From Legionellaceae bacterium (GTDB lineage: Bacteria; Pseudomonadota; Gammaproteobacteria; Legionellales; Legionellaceae): a stretch of DNA of 64,000 nucleotides. Positions 46,554 to 58,700 of this stretch are shown here, in pieces; the first letter of the stretch is position 1; the number at the start of each line of letters is the position of its first letter. The DNA lies in contig JAUYSP010000028.1 in assembly GCA_030696305.1 (NCBI GenBank), positions 62,001 through 126,000 on the forward strand, given 5' to 3'. The position numbers and the translations under genes are program-made. The notes under the pieces were generated by a model. That model was not told the DNA's origin. It saw only the letters and a list, made by a program, of their open reading frames with translations, and ran no database searches.

Positions 46554-47504
46554 ATGTTTGGTTTTGGCATGTTTAGCTCACCTCGTGGTAATCCATTAAA
46601 TCACACCCCAAAAACTCACCCCACCCGTAATTCAAAAGCCACTCATTCAAAACCAATTGTTAAATCTCCCTCCATCCTTCTACAAGAAGGAGGTCATGGC
46701 GCGGTTTTTAAAGAAAGTGTCAATAACACAGATGTTGCTATAAAAAAACCACATAATCCAACATCCATTCATCGCTGGGAGGGAGAAGTAAAATTACACG
46801 CTCAGCTTTCCCATCCTAATATTGTTCGATTTATAACTTACGATTTAAATATACAAACACTGACATTAGAGTTCATTGATGGTGGAGATCTATTAGATAC
46901 ATTAAAATTCCACCCGCTAACTTGGAACAATAAAAACACAATTCTAAAAGGAGTTATGGAGGCTGTACACTACCTACATACAAAGCGAATTTTACATCGG
47001 GATCTCAAGCCAGATAATGTTCTTATTCAATGGCAGAATCACCAATGCACAGCTAAAATTTGCGATTTTGGTTATGCAATACAACTGTCAGATGATGACA
47101 ATTCAATTCAAGATGATACTTTAGGGGCTACAATCTATTTAGCACCGGAAGTTCTCAAAAACGGTCTCTATTCAGAAAAAAGTGATATCTATGCAGCAGC
47201 AGCTATGATTGGCTATGCATTAGCGACAAAAGTCCCTCTTTTTGATACCTTATCAAAGATAGATTTGTTGTTTTTGAAAAACAATCAAGCGTATTTAGCT
47301 TACAAATTAAATCATCACAGAGAGACCGGCATTCAGATATCAGAAAAATTAATTGAAGTAATAACGGCGGCTAATCATCCAAATCCACACAATCGCCCCA
47401 CAGCCACCCAACTGTTGAACTTTCCCTTGTTTAATGAACCAAAGGACACTGTAGAAGCACTAGTAGAGCCGAATATTGGCTCACCTGAACGAACGTTTTA
47501 CTAA
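46554..47504 (+). CDS. Eukaryotic-type Ser/Thr protein kinase (paralogue 2 of pair)
   Basis: The sister of the kinase at 43220, same length (316 residues). Features: glycine loop QEGGHGAV, Lys64, helix-C Glu78, HRDLKPDN (148-155, Asp150), DFG (171-173) and APEV. N-terminal MFGFGMFSSPRGN and C-terminal SPERTFY are shared with its paralogue, whereas the His/Thr/Lys-rich segment at 14-40 is different. It lies on the plus strand between lptF and pepA, in a position where this synteny normally has only promoter DNA, so it is probably an insertion. No signal peptide or membrane segment. Confidence 0.88.
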   Translation: MFGFGMFSSPRGNPLNHTPKTHPTRNSKATHSKPIVKSPSILLQEGGHGAVFKESVNNTDVAIKKPHNPTSIHRWEGEVKLHAQLSHPNIVRFITYDLNIQTLTLEFIDGGDLLDTLKFHPLTWNNKNTILKGVMEAVHYLHTKRILHRDLKPDNVLIQWQNHQCTAKICDFGYAIQLSDDDNSIQDDTLGATIYLAPEVLKNGLYSEKSDIYAAAAMIGYALATKVPLFDTLSKIDLLFLKNNQAYLAYKLNHHRETGIQISEKLIEVITAANHPNPHNRPTATQLLNFPLFNEPKDTVEALVEPNIGSPERTFY

Positions 47505-47668
47505 CCCTTCACTTGAAGATTGTATTCGGAAATAGCATAGCTAATGCTTAAAGATAGACAATCACATAAACTTTAGACTAATATTCATTACTCAATGTCA
47601 AACATCAATTCTAGCTAAATAATTATAAGAAAATCAGGTGCATTGACCGATCATCTAGGAAACAATAT

Positions 47669-49120
47669 ATGAACTATGGATTAACCACATCAACCGCCCT
47701 CAATAAAGATTCTTGTCTTTTTTTAGGTATATTTAGTGATAAGAAATTACCTGAAGTCACATTAAAGCTTGCTGCATCAGAGCAGAAACTTATCACGCAG
47801 CTACAAGTAAAACTATCTGAACCGGGTGATATCGCTTGGCATACTAGTCATGAAGGGCATAGTTTAGTATTAATTCATTGTGGTGATGTTGCAGAATACG
47901 ATGAATCTAAACTGACCCAATTCGTCGGAACAATTACCCCTTTTATTTTTAAGCAACGAATTGAAACAGCGGTAATTGCCATGCCTCAAATCCCCAACCG
48001 CACAGCGAACTGGCAAGTTCAATACATGACATTGCAAATTGAATTAAGTCGATACCAACTTCTTGATTATAAAAGTAAAAATAAAAATGTGTATGCGTTA
48101 AAATCCGTTGCGTTTGATTTAGCCGGTGCTGACTTAGAGGCGGTTAAAACAGCTAAAGCTATTGCTAGCGGCATGTATTTAACACGAAATTTAGCTAATT
48201 TACCGGCCAACGTATGCACCCCAACGTATTTAGCTGAACAAGCAAAATTATTAGCCAATCAATTCGATACATTAAAGACAAAAATTCTTGACTATGCGGC
48301 CATGAAAAAATTGGGTATGGGCGCATTGCTAGCCGTAGCACAAGGTAGCAATGAACCACCACAATTGATTGAAATTCAATATCACGGAAACAGTGACGCG
48401 CCGCCGGTTGTTTTAGTCGGTAAGGGCGTCACCTTTGATTCCGGTGGTATTTCAATCAAAATGGCCTGTGGCATGGAAGAAATGAAATTTGATATGGCTG
48501 GCGCTGCTAGCGTATTAGGTACGATAAAAGCATGTGCTCTATTGAAGCTTCCTATCAACGTCATTGGATTACTCCCCTGTGCTGAAAACATGCCGAGTGG
48601 TACTGCAATCAAACCCGGCGACGTAGTAACAAGCATGTCGGGTCAGACCATTGAAATTACTAATACAGACGCAGAAGGACGACTTGTTTTAGCTGACGCT
48701 CTAACTTATGCAGAACAATTTAAACCCAGCCTTGTCGTTGATATCGCAACACTCACTGGCGCTGTCATCATTGCTTTAGGCAATGTCTACACGGGCTTGA
48801 TGACTAAAAATGAAGAAGTTGCTGAGCTTATTCTTTCTGCCGCAGAACAAAGTCTAGACAAAACGTGGCGATTACCCCTAGATCCTGCTTATCAGGATTT
48901 ATTAGATAGCCCAATCGCTGATATGGTTAACTCATCCGCCGAACGTGTCGCAGGCTCCATAGTGGGCGCGAGTTTTTTAGCTCGCTATACAGAAAAATAC
49001 CGTTGGGCTCATCTAGACATAGCCGGAACAGCTTGGGTTTCTGGTAAAAACAGAGCCGCTACCGGACGTCCGGTACCACTCCTTATCCAGCTATTACAAC
49101 AATTATCTCATGCGCGTTGA
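47669..49120 (+). CDS. pepA: Leucyl aminopeptidase PepA (M17)
   Basis: A hexameric dinuclear-metal aminopeptidase that also acts in some bacteria as a DNA-binding protein. The metal and catalytic residues lie in VGKGVTFDSGGISIKM, FDMAGAASVLG and the NTDAEGRLVLADAL signature. The 483 residues match the family. It overlaps holC by 11 bp; pepA-holC is a conserved pair. A second, shorter M17 enzyme is at 60494, so this genome has at least two. Confidence 0.96.
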   Translation: MNYGLTTSTALNKDSCLFLGIFSDKKLPEVTLKLAASEQKLITQLQVKLSEPGDIAWHTSHEGHSLVLIHCGDVAEYDESKLTQFVGTITPFIFKQRIETAVIAMPQIPNRTANWQVQYMTLQIELSRYQLLDYKSKNKNVYALKSVAFDLAGADLEAVKTAKAIASGMYLTRNLANLPANVCTPTYLAEQAKLLANQFDTLKTKILDYAAMKKLGMGALLAVAQGSNEPPQLIEIQYHGNSDAPPVVLVGKGVTFDSGGISIKMACGMEEMKFDMAGAASVLGTIKACALLKLPINVIGLLPCAENMPSGTAIKPGDVVTSMSGQTIEITNTDAEGRLVLADALTYAEQFKPSLVVDIATLTGAVIIALGNVYTGLMTKNEEVAELILSAAEQSLDKTWRLPLDPAYQDLLDSPIADMVNSSAERVAGSIVGASFLARYTEKYRWAHLDIAGTAWVSGKNRAATGRPVPLLIQLLQQLSHAR

Positions 49121-49553
49121 TTTTTATTTATTAACCAATGAAGAACCACAAGCCAATTGGCTTGTGGCGTGTCGACTTCTTGAAAAAGCCTATCAACGCG
49201 GCCATCGTGTCTTTGTATTTTGCGAACACGCCAGCGACGCTAGTTTAATTGATGAATTATTGTGGACCTATAAAGACAACAGCTTTATCCCCCACAACCT
49301 ACAAGGTGAAGGCCCTGAGCCCCCACCTGCTGTACAAATTGGCTATGACCAAGAACCACGTGGATATAATGATATATTGCTAAATATGTCGTCCGCCATC
49401 CCAGCATTTCATACGAGATTCCGTCGAATTATAGAAATCGTTCAAGCCAACGAAGATGCAAAAGAAATCAGTCGCAATCACTTTCGTGAGTATAGAAAAC
49501 ACGGTTATGAGTTAACAACTCATACGATTGAGACCTCAACGCAAGGAGAATAG
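49110..49553 (+). CDS. holC: DNA polymerase III subunit chi
   Basis: HolC links the clamp loader to single-strand-binding protein. The 147-residue protein begins MRVDFYLLTNEEPQANWLVACRLLEKAYQRGHRVFVFC, typical of the family (shown here as a start, not aligned). It has the usual small alpha-beta fold and ends in a less conserved tail. It overlaps the end of pepA by 11 bp and is probably co-transcribed. In E. coli valS follows; here the next gene is a convergent giant protein. Confidence 0.9.
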   Translation: MRVDFYLLTNEEPQANWLVACRLLEKAYQRGHRVFVFCEHASDASLIDELLWTYKDNSFIPHNLQGEGPEPPPAVQIGYDQEPRGYNDILLNMSSAIPAFHTRFRRIIEIVQANEDAKEISRNHFREYRKHGYELTTHTIETSTQGE

Positions 49554-49649
49554 ATATCTCCCTAATTAGGCAACGACACTAATCAAATGAATAAAAATGG
49601 GATTACCAGAGTGTGGTAATAAATTAAGAATTTGACTTCTAACATGGAT

Positions 49650-49670
49650 ACCGCGCATAAAGCGCGGTAC
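49650..49670. repeat. GC-rich palindrome between holC and the giant gene
   Basis: Perfect 8-bp arms TACCGCGC and GCGCGGTA flank ATAAA, followed by CGTAGGCGC. It shares the GCGG...ACGTAGG border with the repeat at 21 and lies about 39 bp past the giant gene's stop codon, in a convergent region, so it may be a repeat-family member that also works as terminator. Confidence 0.55.
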
Positions 49671-49708
49671 GTAGGCGCTGTCTGGAACAAAGCCGCAGGA
49701 CGGAGGTT

Positions 49709-52700
49709 CTACCCAAATGACGCCGATCGAGGTTTATTTTCATGTTCTTTTGTAGCTGATTCTCGAGGCCACTTTTCATCTGGTTTGAAAAATCCCATTT
49801 GAGATGGTTGGCTATTGGGCATTAATGGGGATTTAATGGCTTGCTTACCGTCAAACAAAGATTCAACCCGATCCACTAATGGCTTGGTAACATTTGCAAT
49901 GTCATGTATGAAATGCAACGCTGCTGTACCTTCCATTTGTAGCGTTGCTTTTTCTGCAGCAATAAAAGCATCCCAATAATGACCCTGGTCAAATTTTGTT
50001 TTTGCTTCATAAATATGAGTTAACCCGGCCCCCACAAGATGGTCCACTTTTTCCTGTGAATAAAAAGAGTCCGCAATATCTAAGATGACTAATCCCCAAC
50101 CAATGGGGCCAGCCGCCTCTGCTAAAGTGAACTTCATTACCAAACCTAAGGATATATCTACTGTTGTAACAGCGGCACCATGCTTAAATTTATCACTCTT
50201 TTTCACATCCTTATCCAGAGAAGATAATACTAGATTAAATGCAAACGTAAATAGAGCACCTTTCGTACCCAAATAGGTTTTAACGCCTACATGAGACATG
50301 GTTTCAGGATTAGACAGTAAGGAGAGGATCTTCTTACTGTATTCAGGCCCTAATTTTTCTGCCAGTTTTCCTAGCCCTTCTTCAGCCCCTGCCTTTAACG
50401 TTTTAATCAAGGCATCTGTTACTTGATGCTTTATTTTTTCTTCGGTTTTGTGTGAAACTTTCCCCGTTGTGCTTTTTTCTTTTTGAGCTTGCGCTAAGCT
50501 TTTTTCAAATTCATGTTGTTTTTTGGGCGATTCAAATTTCAAATGCTTTAAACCCTCATTTACAATTTCTTCTACTTCTTTAGCCGATAATTCAGGTTTA
50601 GGATGTGGTTTTTTCTTTTTAGGTTCATCTTCAGTTGAATCTTTTTTCGTTGGCCTTTTTTTAGGCTCATCAATATCTTTTTCTTCTTCAGGAGCACTAT
50701 TTACCGGTTTAAGAGGCTCAGGACGACCAAAATCGACCGGCTCCTCTTTTTTCGAAGGCTCAAGATGGAATAATTCATCTAATTTAACTTTCCCCGCTTC
50801 AATATTTTCGGCGCTTTGCTTTAAATAGGCCGTATTAGTAATGGGTACATCCAATTGAATATGATGTGCTTCATTTTTTTTCACAACTTTACCATCAGCG
50901 CTACTTGTGTGAATCTCACCCTGTAACTCATTAATATCAAAAGCTGTTGCCTTTTCACCATAAATCACGGGTTTTTGCAGCGCAAAATAATCTACTTTAT
51001 CAGCCAATATAGCAATCGTGGCAATTGTTTGTTCTCCCGCTGTGTTAGCGGGTTTTCCATCCTTCAATCGACCCAAATCATTGATATTACCACTGATACC
51101 TACTCCTTCAAAATGACGTTCATCCGCCAGCGTGATACTGACTAATTTATTGGTTTGAAAATGATTTTCACCTTCTGTGACAATCTTACCGCCTTCCATA
51201 TATGTTTCATTCACTTGAACGTGATGACCTCCAGTATTGATCCCTTCCGTTACATGAATTCCACTTGAGTTATTGGTCACTTTCTCAGATCCTTTACCCT
51301 TATAAATAGAAAACTGACCTGTACTGCTGACGCTATAAGCCTCCGTTTTAGTAGAAGAGGTATCCTGTTTATCGTAAATAATTAACCTGTCAATAGAAGC
51401 ATCCAGTGTTTGAGCGTCAATGTTAGCTCCATCTAACTCAACTTTATTCATGGCTGTATCCTGATAATGCATAGACATGCTGCCATCTGCGGACAGTTCT
51501 ACATTGACATACTGAGTTGCCGTGGTCGATGTATGAGAATAAGAGGCGCCAACAGATTGAAATTGACCTGTAGCTGTGAAGCCAATACTTTGACTACCTT
51601 TTGTTTGTTGCACACTGGTATTCAACGCTGCTGCTCGTGCAATTAACTCTGGTGCATCAATTTCTAAATTTCCGCCAGCATGTACCCGCACCCCATTTTC
51701 TAAATCAACACCCTCACCAGCTTCCAACCTCACGTTACCACCACGATCTATACCTCCCTGCGCTTGAGTTTGAAATTTGGTTTTGGTTTTCGATTCATTT
51801 AGTGTGAGAGTAAAAGCAGGTGAAAATCCACTTGATCCACCTAAACCATAGCGTGCCATCAACTCATTACTTAAACTATCCTGTCCTAATCCACGCATCA
51901 CACTGTTGGAGGTATTCGTTAAATCAATTCCTAAGTTGGCTGCATTTGTTAAAAATTCGGCTATATTATGACTGTTTCCAAATGAATTTATTTTCGCTAA
52001 AGTTGCATCTTCAGCTGTCGCAATATCCCAGGCGTTACCACCATGACTATAAGCACCCCAAGCATTTTTACCAGGAGCTGACCAATCAAAAGAACGTGTT
52101 TTTTCATTCACCTCATGATTAAGAATAGCAACGCCTAGTTGAATACGGCCTTTGGCTTTGATGGATAAATCACCCCCGCCAATAAAATAGGCTCCTCGTG
52201 CATCGACATTACCTTCTGCAGATTGAATACGAGTCGCTCCATTATCAACAAAAAGGGTTGGAGTAGAACTTTGATAAACATAATCACGTTCTTTTTTCGT
52301 TAATCCCCACAGATAACTTTTAAAGGTATAACGATGATTTTCAGCCAATAAACCATACAATTTCACATCGCCTTTGGCATAAATATCCGTTCCACCCGGA
52401 GAAGAAAATCGTGCAGCCACTGATGTAATTTGCCCCTCCCCTGATTGAATGATATTTCGGCCATTATTCGAGTGAACTACACTACCTCTTACATTGGTAG
52501 CAGTATCAACCACATGGGTCTTTTTTCCGTACCATCTGTCATCGGTATCTTCTCCTGCAATATAGGTATGTTGTCTTGCAGTAAAATGAACACCTTTAAC
52601 TCCCTCAATATAATTGGAGCCATTGCTGATAAAATCAGAAGCATCTGAAATAACTTGTCCTTTTGCTTTCACATACAATCCAATACCTTCCGTTTCAGCA

Positions 52701-55700
52701 GTACCACTCCCACCTGAAATCAAAGCGCCACTAAATTCTTTTTGAACATCGTATTTACCTTGATAAACACGCTCGTTACATAAATTACGCACATCTCCCT
52801 CTGCAATTAATTGTGCGTAATCGCCGCCACGTAGAATACCGCCATGATTTTCAATATTTCCTTTTGTTGACTCTAAAAATAGATTATGGCGTGCATTAAT
52901 CATTCCAGATCCACCCATCGCCAATCGACTTCCTTGAGCAGCATTGGAGCCTTGCGTAATATTTTTAATCTCAGCCGCTTTGACCGAAACCATATCTCCA
53001 TTTAACAAGCCACCATAATTATAAAAACCACCTGCCGCTTCAAAACATGCCGCCGCCGAAGTATTAATTGAATTATTCATCAAAATATCTCTAGCTGATT
53101 TAGCATATAAATTTTTTGACTGGATGTGGCTAGTTAAGGTGACATCGCCTACGGTGGAAATAAACGTTAAATCTCGTTGAGTATTATTATAATTTGCAGA
53201 AAATGAAATATCTGAGGCTTGTACCAGTAAATCACAGTCTCTAGCGACTGAATCAGATAAATGAAAAGAATCTTTAGTCACATAAGACAAACTTTCGCTC
53301 GCCATATATAAGCTATATTTGCCCCGGCCTGCTGCAAACTGTGTACCATCCCCAAGATGTTCAATATCGTAGTAACCATTATCTAAATCAGTCGAGCCAT
53401 CTAAAACAGCTGTTTTAGTTTGAACATAAAATAAATTCTTCTCCTTAGATCCTTCTGATTGTGCAACTTTTTGGACATGTCCGGTATGTTGATAATCTTC
53501 TGTAACGACTCCGGATTGACCTTGATAGCGCATGGTACTTTCATCAATCATTACCTTAGAAGACAAATTACTATTAATGAGAAATTCGTCGGCAGTTTTA
53601 GTTAAATTCGTATGAGTAATATTAATGTTGCTGTGATCAAATCGAGTAGAACCGCTTGACTCCAATGCGTCGCCAGTATAATTAGTATTGATAAGTTCAA
53701 ATGCTGCGCCTTGATCAATAACCTGTTTACCAATATGAATATTAAAACTATCAAAAGATTCGCTACCCCCTAAAACATGCCCCTCTTTTGCAGAAATAGA
53801 ACCGTATTTTAAATGAATATCTGCTGAATCTTCGACAATCAAGGAATCGCATGCTGACGTTTCTTTGGTTCCATCTTCTTTGGTTGTTTCCGTCTGGCCA
53901 TGAATTTGAGTATAATCACCGCCTGACATTTTACCGCCTAAGGTTACTCTGTCTGCTAAAATACTTAAGACATGTTGCGGTTTGAATTCTTTTTCCGGTT
54001 CCTTAGGAGGAGCGTCTGCATTGTCAGCAGGTGGAGGGGCATCTGATGCCGCAGCCGGCTTAGGTACAAATAAAGCGTCTTCGGCTGTTTTTGCGCCTTG
54101 AACCACGGAACCCTGAGTAAATGCTGCTGTGTTTGCTTTCACCGTATAACTTTGCTCATAATCTAATTTACCGGCATACTTGTAATCTTTTGCTTCAATC
54201 ATGACATTCGTTGTAGATGATTGCGCACTACTACTGGCATGATAATATTCTTCTTCTTTGATATACACATTATCTAATTTTAATGAACCTACCTGATCAA
54301 ATGTTTTACCAGCTACAGCTACATTGGATAAGGAAGAATGGGAATCAACACCATCTTGAAACGCATCTACTTTGAATTGGCTATCATTTGCGTCTAATTC
54401 ACCAAGTTGCTGCCATTGACTCAGATCCATATTCGTGTGATCAAAATGCAAATCACCATGCGACTCTAAAGTACCACCTTGATAACTCGTATTATGTAAG
54501 CTTAGGTCTGTTCCCTTTTCAATGACATTCGCATCCAAATGTACGCTAAAGCCATCGAATGATTCTTTACCACCTAAAAAATGCCCTTTTTTTGCAGCAA
54601 TTGAACCATATTTTAAATCAATATCAGCTGATTCTGAGACGACAAATTCATCACATGCCGCCATGACTTTGGTTCCATCCTCTTGAGTGATTTCTGTCTT
54701 GCCATGAATTTGCGTATAATCACCACCTGATGCGTGACCACTGAGTGTTACTTTATCAGCTAAAATGCTTAACACGTGTTGAGGTTTAAAATCTTTTTCC
54801 GGTTCTTTAGGTTTAGCATCTTTATCCTCAGGCGATGGCGGTTCAGCGTCAGCAGGAACTGGCTTAGGCACAAACAATGCTTCTTCAGCTGTTTTTGCAC
54901 CTTGAACAACAGAACCACTGGTAAATACGGCTGTTTCTGCTTTTACCGTATAACCTTGTTGATAATCAAGTTTACCCGAGTAAGTAAAGTCTTTGGCTTC
55001 AACCATCACATTATTCGTTACGGATTTTGCTGTAGCGCTGGCATGATAATACTCATCTTCTTTAATATACACATTATCCAATTGTAATTGACCAATCTGA
55101 TCAAGTTTTTCACCAGTAAGCACCGCGTCGGACAGATGTGTCGTAGCCCCCACATCATCTTTAAATTCATTGATCTTTAAATGGCCTTGTTGAATGGTTA
55201 AATTGCCTTTTTGCTTAAAGGCATGAACATCGACATTGGCATTCCTCCCCCGAACATGGCCTGATTCGGCATTGCTCATATTGTCCGCGCGCAATGTGAA
55301 TTGTTCTTGTCCTTCAAGAACACCATTATTTTTGATCGATGTTGCCAGGAAAGCAGCTTCTCGTCCGCTGGAATAACCTTCATTGTACAAAGTATGTGTA
55401 TTGATGTTATGCGAAAAAGCGGATTTTTCCGCACCTAGATTGATATGCATGAAACTTGATTTTGAGGTGTTATAAACAAAACTACCACCCGCATTCACAT
55501 GTAATAAACTATTGTCTGAATAACTGCCAGCAAACGCACCTGCACTGCGTATTCCCATGTTTTTCCAGTCGGTGGCACTCCAAGTTGACCACCATTCTTT
55601 TCGCCAAACATCGTTTTGATTGAAAAACTTACTGAAACCAGTACTCCATATAGGCAGCTCTTCTCCAAAAGAGCTAGAGGTGTTATATAATCCTTGCCCA

Positions 55701-58700
55701 AACATGAATATATTTTTCGCTTGGCAAAGTATTGGCATATACTCGTGTCTTCTCATGTTACCTAATGATTCAAATGTGAGTCGAGTCGATAAGTTATAAA
55801 GATTATTCGCCGTGCTAAATACCCCAGGAATCATGCTGACCAACTGAATACCCATAGTATATGTGGGCATCCACATTAAGGCAGCTGTCTTCGCTGTCGA
55901 TATAACATTAGTTAGTGTAAAAACATATCGAGGATCGGCCAATAAGTTGGGTGTAATCAAACCCATATTTAAAGAAAGAAAGCTATCATTTATGTAATTA
56001 TTAGCGGCAATAAATCCTAAATTCACACTCACGAAACCAGAACAAGCTAAGGATTCTTCAGCGTATACCTGTCCTAATATGTTCATGAAGTTACTGTGTA
56101 CGGTCATATCTTTAGACGATAATATACCGTGATTAATCACAACGTCATCAAAGCCTAAAAAAATTGATTTCGCTCTCACAGAACCAAAATTATTAAATTG
56201 TCGGCCGCGAGCAAAAAATTTAGATGATAAATCAATTGTACCGGATTGGTTTATCATCTCAGCTTCTATTATTAAATCAACATCACCGGTAATCCGAGCA
56301 CCCGGTAATATATCCAACTGATTTTTTACTTGTAATTGCATACCGGTAGGTGTGGTTTTGTCTTTAGATGAATCCGTTTGTTTTAACGCCAAAGTCCCGA
56401 GAAGAGCCAAATTGCCCGCTTCAACCGCCGTATTGCCAGTAAGAGTCGTTGTAGAGCTGGACCAAAGACCAATTTGCTCATCAACTTTAAGCGTACTATC
56501 ACTTACGGTTATATTTCCAAACGTATAAAACTCTTTACTCTCTAGATGACTCTCGAGGAATTCGGCTTTGGCCGTTTTAGCCAATAAAATACGCTCTTCT
56601 ACTTGAATAATAGTTTGCTTTTCACTACTAAATTGATCATAAATAACAAGCTCTTGAGCAGATAACAAAGTAGAACATAATTCAACACGCCCCAAAACAA
56701 CAAATCTTTGAGCGTGTAACTGAGCTTGTTCGCTCATTAGTCGTGTATTAAGATCAGTCACCACGTCCTGAGAGGCAATCAGGACGCTATTACCGTTTAA
56801 TCGCAATTGTGTTTCATCTTGTAATAAAACATCGTTTGCAGAAATGTCACTGTCTTGGATAACAACGTCTGAATGCGACAACGAGAAATCTTGAGTCACT
56901 TTCAATTGGCTAGATTTTATATTTATACTAGCATCTTGCTGTATAAATCGTTCACAAGAGATATCCGACTTTTTACCGCTTATATCCGCCTCTGAATAGA
57001 TGATATGTGCTGTAATAGCGCTGTTTTCTAGTAGAAGAAGATGTTTGTTTTTTATCAAATGATGTATTTGACTTTCCGTGATAAAACGAGAGCGTGTTAA
57101 AGTTAGTTTCCCAGCAATATCATGTGCCATATCTTTATGATCAATTCCCGTCAAATAGGAGTCGTTCAGATTTACATGATTATGGACTGTAAACATCTTT
57201 GCCGATAATTGGCTGTTGGTAAACATCAATTGGGATTGCTCGTCCCCACCTTCTAGTATTATTTGATTCGAATTACTAATAAATTGATGCATCGATGCTT
57301 GATGACTTTTGAGCTCTAATTTTTCCGCATTAATTAATAACTCGTCTGTATTCAATATACCGGTTAAACAAACCATTTCACCTATCATAGTTGTTGCTTT
57401 TATCTCCACATCTCCGGATACATAGGCGCGTTTTTGGGTATGAATGGTTGAGTTATTAATGCTGACTTTATTTTGATTAACACTAAACGTGTTTGCTTTC
57501 AGGTTTATATTCTCAAATTTAACAGAACCACTTAACGTGGTGTCTGTTATTTTAATACGACTATTTGTTACTACAAATTGACTTTCCGACTCAGTAATCA
57601 GCGAAGTATTTAGCTCAATACCACTGTCCTCTGCGACTTGTAAGAGCCCTGATGCTAGATAAGCATGCTGTCCTTGCCAAGTCGATTGGCATAAACTTAT
57701 TTCGCCATCGTTAATCGCTGTTGATAGACTGGAAAAATTAGAGCCGATTAGGGTGCAATGTCCATTTTGATCTTGGGAAAAATGAGTGTTGATTAAAGCA
57801 TCTGTATCAAGGAGGGTTAGCTTACCTTGTTGTATTACAATATTGGCATTAAAAAGACTTTCCTGAACGGTCAATGATCCTTCGTTCTTTAACCAATTGA
57901 AATCCACTTGATTCGATCTAGTTTCAACAACTGACGACGACTCTATGTAAAATTGCTGATCACAAATAAAATGAGATTGGATCTCATTTTCATTATTTGA
58001 TTCATCAAACACATCTCGGAGGATAAATTGTGAGTTACCGAGAATAATACCGTTGATACAATGTAAGTGATGTTGACCCAATATTTCCATTTGAGTGTTC
58101 ACATCATTTGTACCGATGACTAGTGTGTTGGTAACCAAAAAACACATTTGTTCTACTTGAACTTTTCCAGTAATTTCGCATTGTTCAGAAACAAGACGTA
58201 ATGAACCAGTTCGGGTATGACCATCTTTGATTTGTTGATAGGTTTGTACAGAAATATCATATTGATCTCGGCAATGAACGTGCCCAGACTGATATAAATA
58301 AGAGGCATGGACATCCAGGTTTTTACCCTGAATTTCATCAAACATCCCTATGCCTTGTTCGACATGGAGTTTAATTTGCCCCTCACACGATATTTTATTT
58401 AACAAACAAAGAGAAGGTGCTGTAATGCTTAAGAATGACTTAATGGCAAATTCACCGTCGATGCACAACGGTGCTTCTGATTTAATAAGACATTCATTCG
58501 CATTAAAATTGAAAAATAAATTGGTTTGAGTTTTTGCAACAATATGAATGACAATCTGTTGCGTTTTTTGATCATAATAAGTATCAAAAATTTTAGTGTT
58601 TCCATCATAAAATTCATGATGCTGTGTTTTTTCATACCAGAGATTTTCTAAAGAAAACGTATACTCTCCATGTTCATCTGGCTGAACAAAATAACGAAAG

